NCBI RefSeq assembly: GCF_004193775.1 | Contig: NC_041005.1 | Span: forward strand, 64,501 to 128,500 | Origin: Glycine soja | Taxonomy: Eukaryota > Streptophyta > Magnoliopsida > Fabales > Fabaceae | Length of the DNA: 64,000 bases | Direction: 5' to 3' | Part shown: in pieces, positions 10,159 through 24,822 of the stretch | Layout: the number at the start of each line of letters is the position of its first letter | How positions within the stretch are numbered: position 1 is the stretch's first letter | The notes under the pieces: generated by a model | Seen by the model: only the letters and a program-made list of their open reading frames with translations | What the model was told of the DNA's origin: nothing | The model's database searches: none | Translations under genes and position numbers: made by a program

Positions 10159-12769
10159 CTAGGAGGGGCTGGTGCCTCGAAATGCATTTGCATGATTTAG
10201 AGGCGAAGCTTGAAAGAGGAAGAGTCTAATTGTACGGCTCTGAGATGATGTATTTATGTCTTTACACTCGTCAAGATCAGCATCGCATGTTAAAAGAACC
10301 CACTCTCGAGCATCATCCAAATACTTGAGCTGAATGTTGCTAATCTCGTTTAGATTGAAACGTCTAGCAATCTCCATCTGCAAATCTCTGAATCCCCAGT
10401 TTGGTTGCAAGCTAAAGCGGATTTTTTCATCCCCAAAAGTAGCTTTGACTCTAAAAGTGCCGGCCGTGTTCCAGAGACTAGTACTAGATTGGGGCAAGGG
10501 AGCTGGTGGTAGAGGCTCAAGATGGTGGGCGAAATGTTTTGCTTCCTCTTGGACCTGGATTGATGCACCAAGTACAAGTGGTTGTTGGTTCTCTGAAATC
10601 AGAATAGTGGTCTGACTGCAAGGCGAAGTTGGGGATTTGAAAGTAGTAGCTCCTTGGTTATATTCAGAAAAAAACTTATTATTGATGTTGGATGATTCAG
10701 AAACACCATTGGCAGAGCTCAACTCTGGGAAACTGGTATAGAAGGAGCCAATTTGAATGGCACCTTCGGCACCCTGGACGGAATCGATGACAAGTTGAAG
10801 TTTTCTTAAGGAGTGGCCTACCTTCTTAATTTTCCTTGAAGGCCACCTTGTGATCCCATGTTGTCGGCATATCCTTTTAAGAGTGGTAGGACATACTGCG
10901 GGGGCGCAATCAGAAAGGATCGATCGAGTTATCAAAAACAAATTAAAACAAATAAGAAAAAGCAAATTAATACATCCTACGTACGTACCGCCAATGCTCT
11001 TGGCAGCGTCTTTCAGGCTTCCTGCAAAGTATTGTCGAAGAACCGGCAAGCTGATAGTCTTCTCTGCCTTGGTTCGTCTCTTGTCGCCAGCTGATTTCCT
11101 GGCACCCCGGCGGCCACCAAAAGCTGCAGTATATGATTCTTCTCCTCCCCCACTCTCAACACCAACACTAACCTGTTCATTGCAGTTGGTTGTCACTCTG
11201 AACTCTTGTTTTGGCTCTTGGAGGTATTCCAAGGACACCGAGACACCTTTCCCCTTCTGTTGGGCCTCCATCATATGTGCAATCCAGGATGATGATGATG
11301 ATGACTCCATTTCTTTGCCAACGGGCGGCAACGCGATTAATTCCTCCTCCTCCTCCTCCTCCTCCTCCTCCTTTCCCATGACAACATGCAAACTCCTGCA
11401 AGCTTGTTGTACTAGCATAGACAAGGAGTTGAGCATCTGCTTCTGCTCTTGGGTGTCATGGCAATCCTTTGGCAGGAAAAACTCTAACACAAAATCAGCG
11501 GAGTCACTCAGGAGTGGAATGGCCACCGCAGCATGCAAGCCAAACATGTTAGCATGGTGCGCCAGAGGATATTCCGCCTTGCTGAAGGCAGTTATGTCAT
11601 TTGCAAAACAAGGTTTGGTGGTTGTGAAAGCTGTCCCAACTACTCCTTGCCCCCCCAAAAGGTGACACTCAGAGCACGCTTCCAGGAAACCCAGTACCTC
11701 TACATCCGCCACAAAACTAGCAGGATCCACCATCGACACATAATTCTCATCGTTTGAATGCCCACATCCACTCTTTCCTTGTTGGATGCAGGGAGCCCAT
11801 GTGAGAGCTAAAGGCAAGTTATGCGCCTTGCATACACACGTCAAAACTTCTACTATCTCATTTAATGCACTTTGGTACAACTCGTCAAAACCCTGTTCAG
11901 ATGTATGATCCATTACAATTTAATTCAATTATTCATGCAGCCTACTTATATACGTACGGTACGTACCTTCGCGGTCACGGCTGCAGGTGGAATAAAGTTC
12001 TGATGACAAGTACTGCTTGTAAAATCAACACTCTGTTCATCAATCATATATTATTAAATCAATGATAAATAATTAAATCAGGGTAAAAGAAGGAATTTAA
12101 CGTCTACTTAATGATAACCTGAAGGGCGTGAAGGTCGGGGTTGTTGGGCATGAGAATCTCGACAACACCGAGACACATGGCGGAGCCACTCTCAAAGACA
12201 GGAAGTGCGAGAGATCCAGGACGTCGTAGATGGCGCGGGTACTCGTGACTTCTGAAGAAGCGGATGTTGGGAGTCCACTGGTCATGAACCCAATCCTCCT
12301 GAAACTGAAAAGCTGATGTTGTATTAAGAAGCGCGGCGTATGGGTAGTTATCCTGAGGCTGAGCACGTGCAGATCTCCTCCGTTCGGGTACCCATACCTG
12401 AATCAGCAAATTGGAATTCTTGGCGTATTCTTTCAAGTACCCGACTGCAATAACTAATCTCTCTTTCACAGAGGAAGATGGCCCCGGATTCTCCCTTGGT
12501 CCAATCCACCATCTCTTCCCCACCATCAAACTAATTTCCGGGTCTGATAATGATTCTTCTTGGAATATTATTTGCGCCGACGTCTCCATGCTAGCCATCG
12601 TGTTTGGCTTTGAAGAATTAGCCTCCCCCCCACAATTCAGGTACGATCCAACCCTTGTTTCCACCCAGCATCCTTCCACAAACAGTTCATCTATGAAATC
12701 CGTTTCTGGGCCAAAAATTTCTGAGAAGCTCCCATATGCACTATTCTGCACCAACCCACCATATTCCAT
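10159..12769 (-). CDS. NIN-like protein (NLP), RWP-RK/PB1 transcription factor
   Basis: Nuclear nitrate-responsive transcription factor family. Four exons, 12769-12119, 12032-11967, 11892-10989 and 10895-10159, join in phase to 785 residues with an ATG start (MEYGGLVQNSAYGS). The N-terminal GAF-like region contains VKERLVIAVGYLKEY, then FELYQ-like FDELYQSALNEIVEVL and GQGVVGTAFTT. The DNA-binding RWP-RK domain spans about residues 517-570 (SLPVLRQYF, then RWPSRKIKK at 557-565) and is split by the last intron, as usual in the family. A PB1 domain (about 688-768) keeps the basic Lys in FRVKATF and the acidic DADLDEC motif. It is shorter than many NLPs (often near 900). A run of ten Glu comes from a GAG microsatellite (11342-11372 on the plus strand). 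The subclade cannot be fixed by eye. Activity in the family is controlled after translation by nitrate. Confidence 0.92.
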
Positions 12770-13400
12770 CTTCCTCTCTCTCTATGTATATATATAGCTA
12801 TAACTAATTAATTATGTCGGACTAATTTGTTTGAAATAAGAGATTTCATAAAGAGTGTGTCATAAAATGAAGTTTAATTTATTTGTGAAATTTTTACGTA
12901 CAGCACTTCGGCCAGCTTGAAATCTGTTAAGAAGGTGAAAAAATGAATAATCAATTGAAAGCCAACCGCCTAATTAAGCTATCATATAAAATATATATAT
13001 TCAATCTTGGTGTGAGAAATAAACGACACACATACAAGGGGAACGGGGATCAAGTTCAAGATCTTCACGTTACTCCCGCTTTAATTTGACCTCCTGCAGC
13101 TAGCTGCTAGCTCGTATCTATGTAATTAATTAAGATTAAGAAAAAAAATTCTAGTTTGGCAGTGAGATCATGAACAAACGAAATGTCTGAACTCTAACTT
13201 TGTAGAAAGACCGAGAGATCGAGGAATGCTATCTTATATCTGATCGACCTCTACTCTAAGTAGCTGGGCGCTGCTTTGCTTATTATACAGTTACCAGGGA
13301 ATCAAAGTCTTCTATTTAATGACCCAGAACTGTAAAATTTTCTAGAATGTCAGTAGGACCCACAAGTTAGAAAACCCTAGGACGTGTCAAAATAAATATA
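12770..13400 (-). promoter_or_regulatory. Upstream region of the NLP gene
   Basis: Immediately upstream of the NLP start codon (minus strand) is a CT/GA-rich tract followed by TATATATA (12785-12797), which fits a leader and TATA-like core. A palindromic GCTAGCTGCTAGC lies at about 13098-13112. No nitrate-responsive element could be assigned with confidence. Confidence 0.3.
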
Positions 13401-14285
13401 TACCAATTTGCAGACTTCTAGTGCTGTAAATCAGTAACAACATATTTATAACTATGAGAAAGGGGTTATTTATCTCACTCTAAATAAAAATTGAATTAAA
13501 GAATTCCATAATGAATGATTGGTATAATTTTATTTTATTTTGCGTACTTTAAGATAGTTAGTTGAAAATTATTTATTACATCAATATATTTTATTTTATA
13601 TAAGAAACATCAATAATTTATCATGGGGCTTTTTAGGACTGAAAATAGGTTCAGAAATAGCTTAGGTATACATATTGTTGGGATATGCAGCTTCACCTGC
13701 ATAAGGAATGCCTATTCGAACTTTTTTTATTATTAAAAATGTCCGCCTTACACTTTTTAAAAAGTTTCAATAAAAGATTAGGCTTTGGGTGTTAAAAGAA
13801 GTATTAGATATAATAGGTCGACTTATTTATGTACATATATAATATATATTATATTATGTTATATAAATAAATGATATATTAATATGATTTATGCCTGATA
13901 ATAATATAAAAATTATTTAATAGGAATAATTTTTATCTGTTAATTTATTTTTATAAGCCTATTTAACTTTATGATAAATGCTAATCAGTGTACTCTAAAG
14001 ACATATGATAATTAAGAAACTAAAAAAATATATTTTATTGGAATGCACAACAAATGTATTTTTTTTAATTTTTAATTGTACTCTCATATGATTTTTAATT
14101 GACAAAATTAATTCCTTTACCAATGTTTTAAGAATATTTGTTAGCAAGATCTTAAATATATTGACTCATTAAATTTTTATAAGCTCTATAGAAAATAGGT
14201 TACGTACTTAAAATTTACGGGTCATGCTTGTTTTTTAAAAAGTTCAAATCAAATTTAAAAAACTAACACGTAATAGGTAAATAAG

Positions 14286-14330
<45 letters not shown>

Positions 14331-14926
14331 TACCCAAAAAAAAAATTAGCGCTTTAAAAGAAATAGAAAAGATACAGAAAGAGATGGTATATGTTATTTT
14401 CATTCTCAGATTTTTTTTCTTACATCTTGAAGCGTATACATAAGAGGAAAAAGGAGATAAAAAAAGAAAGAAAGAAAGAAAGAAAAAGTGATAATATAGA
14501 GTTTGTTTTAGCTTCTTTTTTCATGCAAAAGCATTTTTATTTTGAATTAGTTTGTTTAAGATTTTGAAAAAACAAACTATAGTAAGAAAAGAAATATTTT
14601 TAGTTATTTTAAAATTATAGCTTTTGAAAAATTGTAATTATAACTAATTTTAAAAAGAAAATTACATTTTATAATTGTAATAAAATAAAAAGTAATTTTA
14701 ATTTTTTTAAAAAACAAACTGCTTATAATATAATAAATATTGTGATGAGAAAGAAAACATTAAAAAAAATGAGTAATAGAGACATAATAAAGGAGGGGAA
14801 ATATAAACGACGTGAGGAATAACGTAATAAAAAAATATAAGAGACAAAAGATGTATAAAAAAGATATAAAAATCAGACAGTACAAATTGTTGGGAATCAT
14901 AAGTTCATAAGATCATTACGAAGAAG
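13401..14926. other. AT-rich intergenic DNA
   Basis: No gene was recognised. It holds a GAAA tetranucleotide tract at about 14461-14486. AGGCTT/AAATAGGTCGACTTATT motifs around 13790-14290 resemble the ends of the hAT-like element seen at 53.6 kb, but the copy is too decayed to bound. Confidence 0.4.
14289..14329. repeat. (TA)n microsatellite
   Basis: About 20 uninterrupted AT units in AT-rich intergenic DNA. Confidence 0.95.
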
Positions 14927-15011
14927 CTACAGCTGAATATACGGGAAGTTGGGAGAAAGGGCATAGCTCTTGGCCCTTGCAGGCTTCCTCTCCATGTTCC
15001 ACGTGGCAATC
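14927..15011 (-). CDS. Possible terminal exon of an unidentified gene
   Basis: On the minus strand a T-rich tract and TGTAG acceptor precede 28 codons ending in TAG. The peptide begins IATWNMERKPARAKSYALSP and ends NFPYIQL. It looks protein-like and has a more even base composition than the surrounding AT-rich DNA. I do not recognise the family. No convincing upstream exon was found between 15011 and 15480, where a long (TA)n tract begins. It may be a relic of a gene or a chance frame. Confidence 0.25.
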
Positions 15012-15361
15012 CTACAGATTTTTTGAAAAAAAGAAAAAAGTAGAACAAATTAAACTACTTTTGAGATTATTTTTTTAAAAATAACTTTATGTTGCACTCT
15101 GTCATCCTAATCCCAAGTTGATACCACGAAAAGAATATTCATCACATTTCATTGGTGAATTCATTGACGCAAGGCACCCCCGAAAACTTAAACAATAACC
15201 ACTGTGGTTAAACCTTGGGCATGGTAATGCAAGCTAGCTAGATGGGTGGTTTTTGGTTTCTTTGATAATGAAAGGGAATAATTCTTATTGCCGAGATTTG
15301 TTGAAATAAGATTCTGAGACAACTCATAGACATCGCTTTCACTTGAGCTAATCTCTCTCTC

Positions 15362-15471
<110 letters not shown>

Positions 15472-15479
15472 ACAATAAG

Positions 15480-18400
15480 GATCAACATCTAACAACTTGT
15501 CACAGATTCTATTACGTTAAAGATTAATTGTGCTTTTTTCAGTTAAGGGATGACTCATTATCAAGTAGGCTTTAATATGAGGAACTCATTAGTTAAACAT
15601 GAATTCCTAATTGAGGAGAGCGGGCAATATGTAAAAGATGGCACAAGATATGTATAACAAGATTTGAAGATACACACTCATAATTAATTACATGTCTCTT
15701 AGGATCAAATTGTTCTAGCAAGACTTACATAAATTAAGTTATTTTTTATCAGTTAAAATATATTTTTTCATACTTTATATTGTTGTGAAAATTCGTTTTG
15801 ATACTTAATTTATCTGTCCAAAAGATTTATTTTAATCTTTAATTCTTAAATTTAAGTTAAGATGATTATTCTTTTACCACAATGATTGATTTTGGTTCTC
15901 GGATATAATTTTAATTTTTTTTTCCTTGTGTCATTAGATTCATATGTATAAAAAATTATGTAATCCAACTAATATTTGAACAAAAAATGAGAAATAAATA
16001 AGATGAAAATGCCATGAAAAAATTAATATTAGGAACAATCCAAAAACAAAAAAATAGACTTAATTATTATATTGATGCTTTTATTTATTTAGAATGTTCA
16101 ATTAGATTTTTCTATTTTTGAAAATTTATGTGATTTTTTATTTTATTTTTTTAATGTCTTGATGTGATATTTTTTAAAATGCTTCATTATGATCTTTTGG
16201 GTTAAAATTTTCAGAAGAACCACATTGAGACATTTTTTTAAAAAAAAAAGGATTTAATCGGGACATTCGAAATTAAAAGGACCTAGCAAAACATTCTAAT
16301 AAAATAAAAGGACCAAATCGATAATTATGCTAAAATTTTAATTTCAAATTCTTTTTTGATTACTTGGGTGATTCACTTTTCACACAATTTTTATTAGGTT
16401 TTTTATTTTTTTTCAAAGCATGACACAAATAACTTTATTTAAACATAATGCTTACTTTATACAACGAGTATTTATCTGGTGAGTCAGGTAAAAGGTCATT
16501 ACTTCCTATACATATCCCTTACTCTCCCATCTTTATCTCTACGCACAATTTCATATACATTTTGTTTAGAAAAAAATTCAATAAAATATTTATAATATAA
16601 AACTATTTGAATATATATATATATATATATATATATGAATATTTATAATTATCTTATATTTTTTACATATATACAAATGTACTAACATATATACAATTTA
16701 ATAAATAATAGATAAATATATTATAAAAAATATAATAATTTAAGAAAATTATAAATTATAATTAAACTCAACACATGTGTATGACACACGACATTAAGTT
16801 GGTATATATAAAAAGTCAGTATTTTCATGGTTGATTCTAGAATTGATATTGTAGAAAGTGGCATTTTATCATGATGGTTGTAGCCAATTAATTTAGAAAT
16901 TCAGATTTCTTTTGTGTCCACATACCACAATTGATAATCCTTTGGATCATTTGTCAGGGGATTTAAGACATTTATTTTGAATTTTAACACAATTATCCCT
17001 CATGTAAACGAGTTTAATTAGGTAGAGTGGAGGATATAATTTATTTATTTATTGCTTAATATAATTAGGAATATTCTTTATTTTCTCATTTTTTATTTAT
17101 TTTAGGAAATGAAGAATAAGAAAATTGTAACTTTGATGGATCAAAAAAATAAAACAAAAGGGGGCAAACAAAACTAGGCGCTGCAAAGAACCCCAAACAT
17201 GTGGGTATCTAGTTGAATTCACTCCCAACTTTGATGGAGAATCTACAATTTGATCAGGTATAGGTATAAATATGAGTATTATTCAATTTTTTTAAATAGA
17301 GACAAGGATGGGGACATATATCTAACTATTTCATACCTGCATGTTATGTTTTTTTACACACACATATAAGATTTTACCTTAATAATTTTTATAATTTAAA
17401 CTATAATAATAATTAAATGGAAATCTTAAAATTATAGATTTAACTAGAAATATAATTTAGTTTTTTAAATTCCCTTTAATTTATTATATTTATATATTTT
17501 TTGAATTAAAATATAATTAATTACATAATACATAACTTATTTTAAAATATATAAGTAAACTAAATTATAAAAATGACAAGGTGATTATCCTTGAGTCTTA
17601 TTATCATGCCTAAACAAAACACATAAGAATAAAGCCTTTAGCATTGAGCCACTTTAGATATCTAGCTATCATCAAAACAAGTTTAGAGAAAGATAACTAG
17701 AAATCTTTTTTATCATTCTTCCTCCCACCTTTAGGAGAGTTGTCACTTTTTTTTTTCTTTCTCTTTCTCTAAGAGTTCTTCACTAACAATAAGGATGAAA
17801 AGGGAAAAAGTTTATGTCTCTTAGATATATGAAGTTCTCATTTATCTCTTTTCTTTTTATGTTTTTATTTATTTCTTCATGTCTAAGTAAACCCTTTTGT
17901 TAGGGTTAGACAAATTCAATATAATCCATAGATATTTGTCTCTGGTTTGGGTTATTAACAAAAAAATTATAAATAGAAATTTGATTTCTTTCTCTTTGTG
18001 TTTTTTATAAATAATGTTAAACCTTATGTGACGGTTGACCTGTTTTATAAATGAAAATTAAATTTAAAAATATGTTTTAGGCATAAACCTAATAATCCTT
18101 CAAAGCAGGGATAGTTATATATATATATTAGATGCTCTATATCTTGAGGGATTTCTATTTTTTAACTTTATTTAAAAATTAAATATCTTTATTTTATCCT
18201 TTAATTAGAAGTACGTGTTTTTTTTTGGAATTAAAAGTAAATGTTTGATTACATAAGGAATTAGAAATTAAATAAATTAAAAAATCCGATAGACAAAGTG
18301 GAAATCAAATTGATTTAGTAGTTTAATACCCATATTAGAATATTTAGATGAAATTGAATAAAACCTAATTTCAATGTTTTTCTCATTTGATTTATCTGAT

Positions 18401-21400
18401 TTTCTTTGTGTTCTTGCGATCTTGTTTCTACAAATATCAAAAATTTATTATTTATTTTTTTAACAACTTATAATTTAATCTTCATAATTTTTTATCATAT
18501 TGTATTTTTTCTCAATATTCTACTTATTTTAACCTCTAAATGATATTTTTATGTAATTTTAATTCCTCTAAATATTATTGGTTCTGTCTTTTCAAATATT
18601 GTATTTTTTTTTAAACGAGAGAAATTGAAAATTTTCATATTTAGAGAAATAAAAACTTAAGCAAAAATAACAATAGATAATGCTAACAAAAACTTGGTGT
18701 TTTTTTTTAAATCAAGTTATATTGGTTTAAAAGATAAACGCAATATTTGAAAAGTTAAAAAGTATATTTAAATTTAATAAATTAATGTTAAAGGCACTCT
18801 TGCTACTTTAGTTGCGTCTTATTAATTAACTAATAATCTGTATCTAATATATATTAGTCGAGATTTGAAAGGAAATATAAGATATTATAGTTGTAAAGAT
18901 CGTGGAACAGAAAAATAATAATAAGTGACGGAGAAAAGTTTGATAGTTAAGTTCAGAAGTGGACTGGGTAATTTTCAAATATAAATTCCTTTTACTTCTA
19001 AGGACCAATACCTTCGTGACACGTCCTCAAATTATAATATTTTATGGGTCACTTTCCTGGTTGCGGTGAAGAATTAATGTCGCCTTTTAAGTTAATACGT
19101 GCCTTTCAGTGCTCTGGGAAGCCACGTTTGGGAAAGCTTAGCCTACAGAATAACTATTATTCTAATTAATTCCCTAATGATCAGACTCTTTCTTTCTTTC
19201 TATCTTTCTTTGTTATTTTATTAGTTTCTTAGGGTAAAGTGCATCCTTATTTTTCAATTCTACAATATACTGCGGTCCACATTTAGAATCCTTGTGAATC
19301 ATGAGTTGGGTACTTTAGATTCCTATAGAAGAATATTTCGGTGATAGTACTACACTTTTTTTTTTTATTTGTAGAAATGAAATTCGACTACGTACTGCAT
19401 CTTTTTATATCTTTCTTACTTCTTTTTTTTCTTTTTGAGGTCGGAGTGTGGGAAGAATGATAGATTTATAAAGAATGGAATAATTAAAATTTTATTCAAC
19501 TTAACTGTATATTGTACAATCGATTTATATAGAGCACAGATAAATAGCAAATTCTAAGACATCTAGTAAGTTATTTATCATGAATTTAAATTACAACTAA
19601 TAGCTAAGTTGAATTTGAATTGCTTCAAGAAATGTGGAGAGGATTGTGTCAATAATCCAATTGCTTGACTAAGATCGGCAACCGACAGAAAGCAAAAATT
19701 TGTGAATATTTTCTTAACAAATATCTATTTTAATTTCTTCTTCTCAATCTATCAATCATGTTAGAAGTAATAATATTGAAAATAAAAATAATAAATAGAA
19801 TTGGAGTATATATGATGTAAATATTTTAGTAACGAAAATTGTAATTATATAATAACAAAAGTGTAAATGTAAGATAACACGTAACTATACGCGAGTGAAT
19901 AATATTTACAACCCAATTTTTCTTATATAATTAAAACATTTCCTATAACTTGAATTAAATTATTGTTTTTGTTTAAAAATAAATAAATTCTTTTATGTGA
20001 AGACAAGGATAGGTTTCCATGTATCTTAAAACGAACCGGAGGTTTTAAGCCTGAATTAAAAATATCTATATTTCTTAGGGAAACAATCTTAAAATCTTTA
20101 TATGATTCTTTTTTTTTCTTTTACGTATGGTATGTATTTTTTTTCCACATGCACGCACACACTCATACATACACAGGAATATTATATACCATGTAGTATA
20201 TATATAAGAGAGAGATGCACTTCGGTTATGAACAATACCATGTAGCTTCTAACAATCTATTTGTACATTATTGGGCATTAATGTCTGTTTTATGCACCAT
20301 TCTTTTATAAATAAAAAATTCATAAATTTACAATACTTTGTGATTGACCCATAACATTTTGAGAAAATACATTATGTATTGATAATGTAAAATAATATTA
20401 ATCATAATTCATTATGTATAGTATATTTGTTGATTTTTAGGTAATTAACATTTTTCATTAATATCAAAAAATAATATTAGTTATAATATTTTCTTACTCA
20501 ACCCTATTTATAAAATATTTATTTGATTAGTTAACATTAACATATATTTGGCCGGCAAGCTTAAGTAGTACACGGAATCGGAATTAACTAGGTCGTTGCA
20601 ACAAACAATAACCAATCCATATACTAATAAAACTCATGATCACATAATATGTTTTTTTTTTTTTGGGTAGAAATCACCTACTTAGGGCTTGAATTGAGAA
20701 TCACTTTACATGACATGACTCACGTGCTAGTGATAATAAAATATTAGAATCTAATTCCAATTAGGAGAGAAATTCACTATAATAATTAAAATCAAAATCA
20801 TAACTATTAATTTAAAAATAATTGAATTTTATTTAATTTATAATTTATTATATATTTGATCAAAAAATAAGTATTAGTATTTTAATTAAAATTTATAGTT
20901 ATTTTATTTTATTATATAAAATTAATCTCGTTTCAAAAAATTAAATGGTAAATAAGTTCCTAAAATTAATTGAAGAGTTTGAATCATTTAAGCGATGCCT
21001 TAAATTCAAATTTTATTGCTAAAGAAATCGCAAATAATTATCATTTACTCATTCAATCTGAAATCTGAATAGAATAATATGGAGACTATCTCATGAGTTG
21101 TGTCGCAGTCTATCATTTTCGATGAATTTTTAATTAAGAAAGCATGTTAATGTTACTAGACTAGAAAGTGATATAATATTATTTTATTTCGGGTTAGTCA
21201 TTGAAAACGAAATGAAATGTTAATTATTACGAACCTAGCACTGCACCAAAATTAAAAGATAGATGCGGAATCGTAGAAATTAGAGAGAACAGTGTTTCTA
21301 TAGTGGCTTTTTTATGCATGGTGGTCGATAGAAGTCCTTTCAACAATGAAATATGTCTCTGTCATTTGATGTAGAAATTATAAGCGGCGAATTGTTAATT

Positions 21401-22740
21401 AACGTCATTCAAATAAAGTATTTAGAATATGGATTCGAGGATCAATAGGATGATGCTACATTAGGACTTATATCTACGTGTTTTCGCACAAAGTTTTTGT
21501 AATAAAACACTAATCATAGTTTGCTACTGTATACTTTTAATGATGATATCCTTTCTGATATTGACCCCTTAACTTGCATCTTTCAAAGATTTGATACTCA
21601 ACCAATGATTTAAGTCCAGTGACGTTAGAACCAAGTCAGATGTGGTGGGTTTACAACGGAAAGTTATATGAGGCCCCAAAATCTAGTGACTCAACTTATT
21701 AGTTATTATCGGTAATGTTTTCTATCATCATTCAGTTTCTTCTTTTAATGCATTATGCTATTTGGATTTTCACTAAGATCAACATGTTGCAGTTTTCTCC
21801 TTAATTTCTCCCTCACATTTGATTTGGTTAGTCTATGGATGAGTGTATTCAGTGAGAATTTGACAGACAATAATAATTCATTTATGTGATACAGTTATTT
21901 ATGAATCATTTTTATTATTTTAGTCAAGATTTATTTATTTTATCTCTTATTTCATGTATATATAAGAATCGTATCATATAAAAATGAGAATGTTTAATTT
22001 CATTCATTATATTAAAATATAAAATTAAAATATTTATTTAGTAGGTATTGTTTTAAGGTATCCAACAAGATTTTTAAGAATCTGAACTTGAAAATATCAC
22101 ATTTTTGTTGCTTCATACAAGTTTTGTAAAAACATTTTCATAGATAGTTGATTTCTAAGATTGTAAAATTCTTACAATTTTCTTACTTTTTTATTCCCAT
22201 GGAGAATGGTGGATATATGGATTCCCATAGAAATGGAAATTATTTTTTACAATATTATCTATTCTCTTTTCATTTTTTCACATTTTCTTTTTTCTTTTCA
22301 CTTTTTAGTTAAATAGTTTTTTTTAATTACTATTGTCAAACAAACATATTTATTGGAGTAATATTCTTAGGCATAATATTCTTGGAAATGTGATTCCCGA
22401 GAATAAAATTTAAGCCTTGAAATAATCCGCTCCTTAGGATATATTTGGATTAATGGTAGCGAATGAAGTGGAGTTGATCAAAACATAAATAGGGATGAAT
22501 GGAATGGAATAAAATTTATTAAAAATTTAATTTTATTGTTTGGATATTTTATAAGAATGGAATAAAGATTACATTCCATTGTTTGAAAAAATTATGGAAT
22601 TAAATAAATTGAAATCTTAGTCCTTCTATTATCCGTATTTTAAATGCCCTGGTACAACTTTATGTATATCTATCTAGAGAGAGAGTGAGAGAATTTCACT
22701 CCTGCGAGAATGAGAATAAATGTGCACTTTCTTATTTGAG
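15480..22740. other. Gene-poor AT-rich block
   Basis: Neither strand has a long frame or recognisable exon here. Only short or decayed repeats are visible: a small (AT)n at 16610-16636, a possible decayed element with GGTATAGGTATAAATATGAGTATTATT-like ends at about 17250-17620, and homopolymer A/T runs. Around 22440-22620, GGAATGGAATAAA-type motifs on both strands suggest another small inverted-repeat element. Confidence 0.5.
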
Positions 22741-22746
22741 AACAAA

Positions 22747-23250
22747 AGAATAATTAATAACAATCATTAGGTCATGATACAAAATAATATATGATTAAAA
22801 TTACAATATTTAAAAATTTAAATTAAAATCTAATATAAACATTAAATTTCTAAAAGATTCGTTAAACAAATCACATCTTAAATTATCTCAATTATCGTTT
22901 ATCCATTACCATCGCACCACTTCTACTGTTGTTGTTGTTGCTGCTGTCAGTAGAGACAGTGACGACAACAACAACTGTCAGGACGATAAAGGTGGTGGTA
23001 GTTGACAATGATGATGGTAACAACAATAATTATAATAGTGATCTTGGTGCTTGAATTCATAGTCATAACGATCATGATGATAAGTTATTTGAGATAGTGA
23101 TAATTGAGATTTTCATAGACTTGTTTGTTGTTTTGATTAATTATTTAAAAATTTGATGATATATTAGATTTTAATTTAAAATTTTAAATATTTTAACTTC
23201 AATAATTTATTATTTTTAATTTTGATTCGATAGTTATTATTAATTATTCT
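22747..23250. mobile_element. Foldback (long imperfect inverted repeat) element
   Basis: The outer ends GAATAATTAATAA (22748) and its complement (about 23238-23250) begin two imperfect arms of about 200 and 295 bp. Both contain AATTTAAATTAAAATCTAATAT-like blocks and TCTCAATTATC. The centre is a tight hairpin: a CTGTTGTTGTTGTTGCTGC arm at about 22925-22949 pairs with the GACGACAACAACAACTG arm at 22955-22978. No coding capacity is present. It could be a foldback-type transposon or a hairpin-forming MITE. Confidence 0.5.
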
Positions 23251-24756
23251 GATATAAGATAATATTTTCTTTAAGACTTGTACTCTTTCTATATATGATA
23301 CATCTGAGTGTGCCTCTAGATTTTGAAGGAAAAATTGATTAACAAATAGAATGAAAAAATATAACTAAAATACCCTTATTTAATATTTAACTATAATTTA
23401 AATATGATTATTATGTGTAAAGTATACGTATAAAAGATTAAAGAGTTACCATATATAAATATATATTTTTTGCAGATAATTAATAAAAATAATAGATATG
23501 ACTTTTAAATCATTATTATAAAGTTAATAAAATTTTCATATTTAATATTTTGTAACTAAATAGTAATATAAAATTTCTTTACACCATAAATATATTTATT
23601 ATTGACTCAAAATTAAAATAAAACCACGAAAGAAGATTGGAAGGTTCCTTTGGGTCTCCTCCTTGACTTGATTTTCCTCTATTCTCATTCTTAATTTGAA
23701 TTATACATATTAACAATGTAGAGTAGGAGACGAGGATCCACAAAAGATAGATTTGACATAAGAAATAAATTAAGTAATGATAAATATTCCTTTCAATGGC
23801 AAGGCAATATGTCTGACTAACAGGAAACCAAATGAAAACGGAACTTGGAGTATGCCGGCAGTTGGTGTGGACAGGATCTGATCAAGGCATGCTTGCAAGA
23901 TAGGCGCTCCTAATGTTTAGATTCTCACATCCAATTTAATCATAGATACAGTCACGCTTTGCTTTGGATTTTCTGTATCTTTTAATAGGGATGTTTTCCG
24001 CAAATTATTTTCCCCTTCATGATTATTTATTATTATAATAAAAATAACTATAAAATATAAATTATATATTTTTTTTAAAATATTCATATGACCACCATCT
24101 ACTTTTAATCTTAAATATATTATTTATATTTATAATTATTATTTTTCATAATAAAAAGTTCTTACATAGAGATGGAGATTTTAGTTTATTGTGACAAAAG
24201 AGAACAATACATATAATTAATTATCTGATCATTGACTAACTCTTACTCTTGACCATACATATATAATTGTATAATTCAAATTTATAATTTTTATTTATTA
24301 CACCAAGAAGAGTTCTCATATTCTACGTTTTTTTTATATATATAAAAAACATGTCAACTGAAAATTATTCTTATTGTGAGAAGTGAGAAATACAAAATAA
24401 ATAAGATCCAAAAAATTGATATATAACTAAGTTTCTTAAGTATTTTGTTTTAAAAAATTAATATTGGACCATCAGTTAATGAATATTTTTTATTCACATA
24501 AAAAAATGAGAAATAAAAATCTAGATTAAAATCATATCTGAACGATGAATATTAAAAGAAAAATATACATAATTTTTTTAAATTGTTATGTATCACTAAC
24601 TAATTTTTAATCTTGATCATTCATAAAGTTATATCTTCAAACACCCATGTCTTACTATAAGAACATTTATCACTTTATGTCCTTACATATAAAGAATGTA
24701 TTAAATGAAAACTCTTATTATGAAAAATAAAAATTATTAGATTATATTTAAACAGT

Positions 24757-24822
<66 letters not shown>

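Noticed and set aside
10850..11665. 271-codon plus-strand frame
   Set aside because: It is antisense to the NLP exons and spans the NLP intron; no family resemblance.
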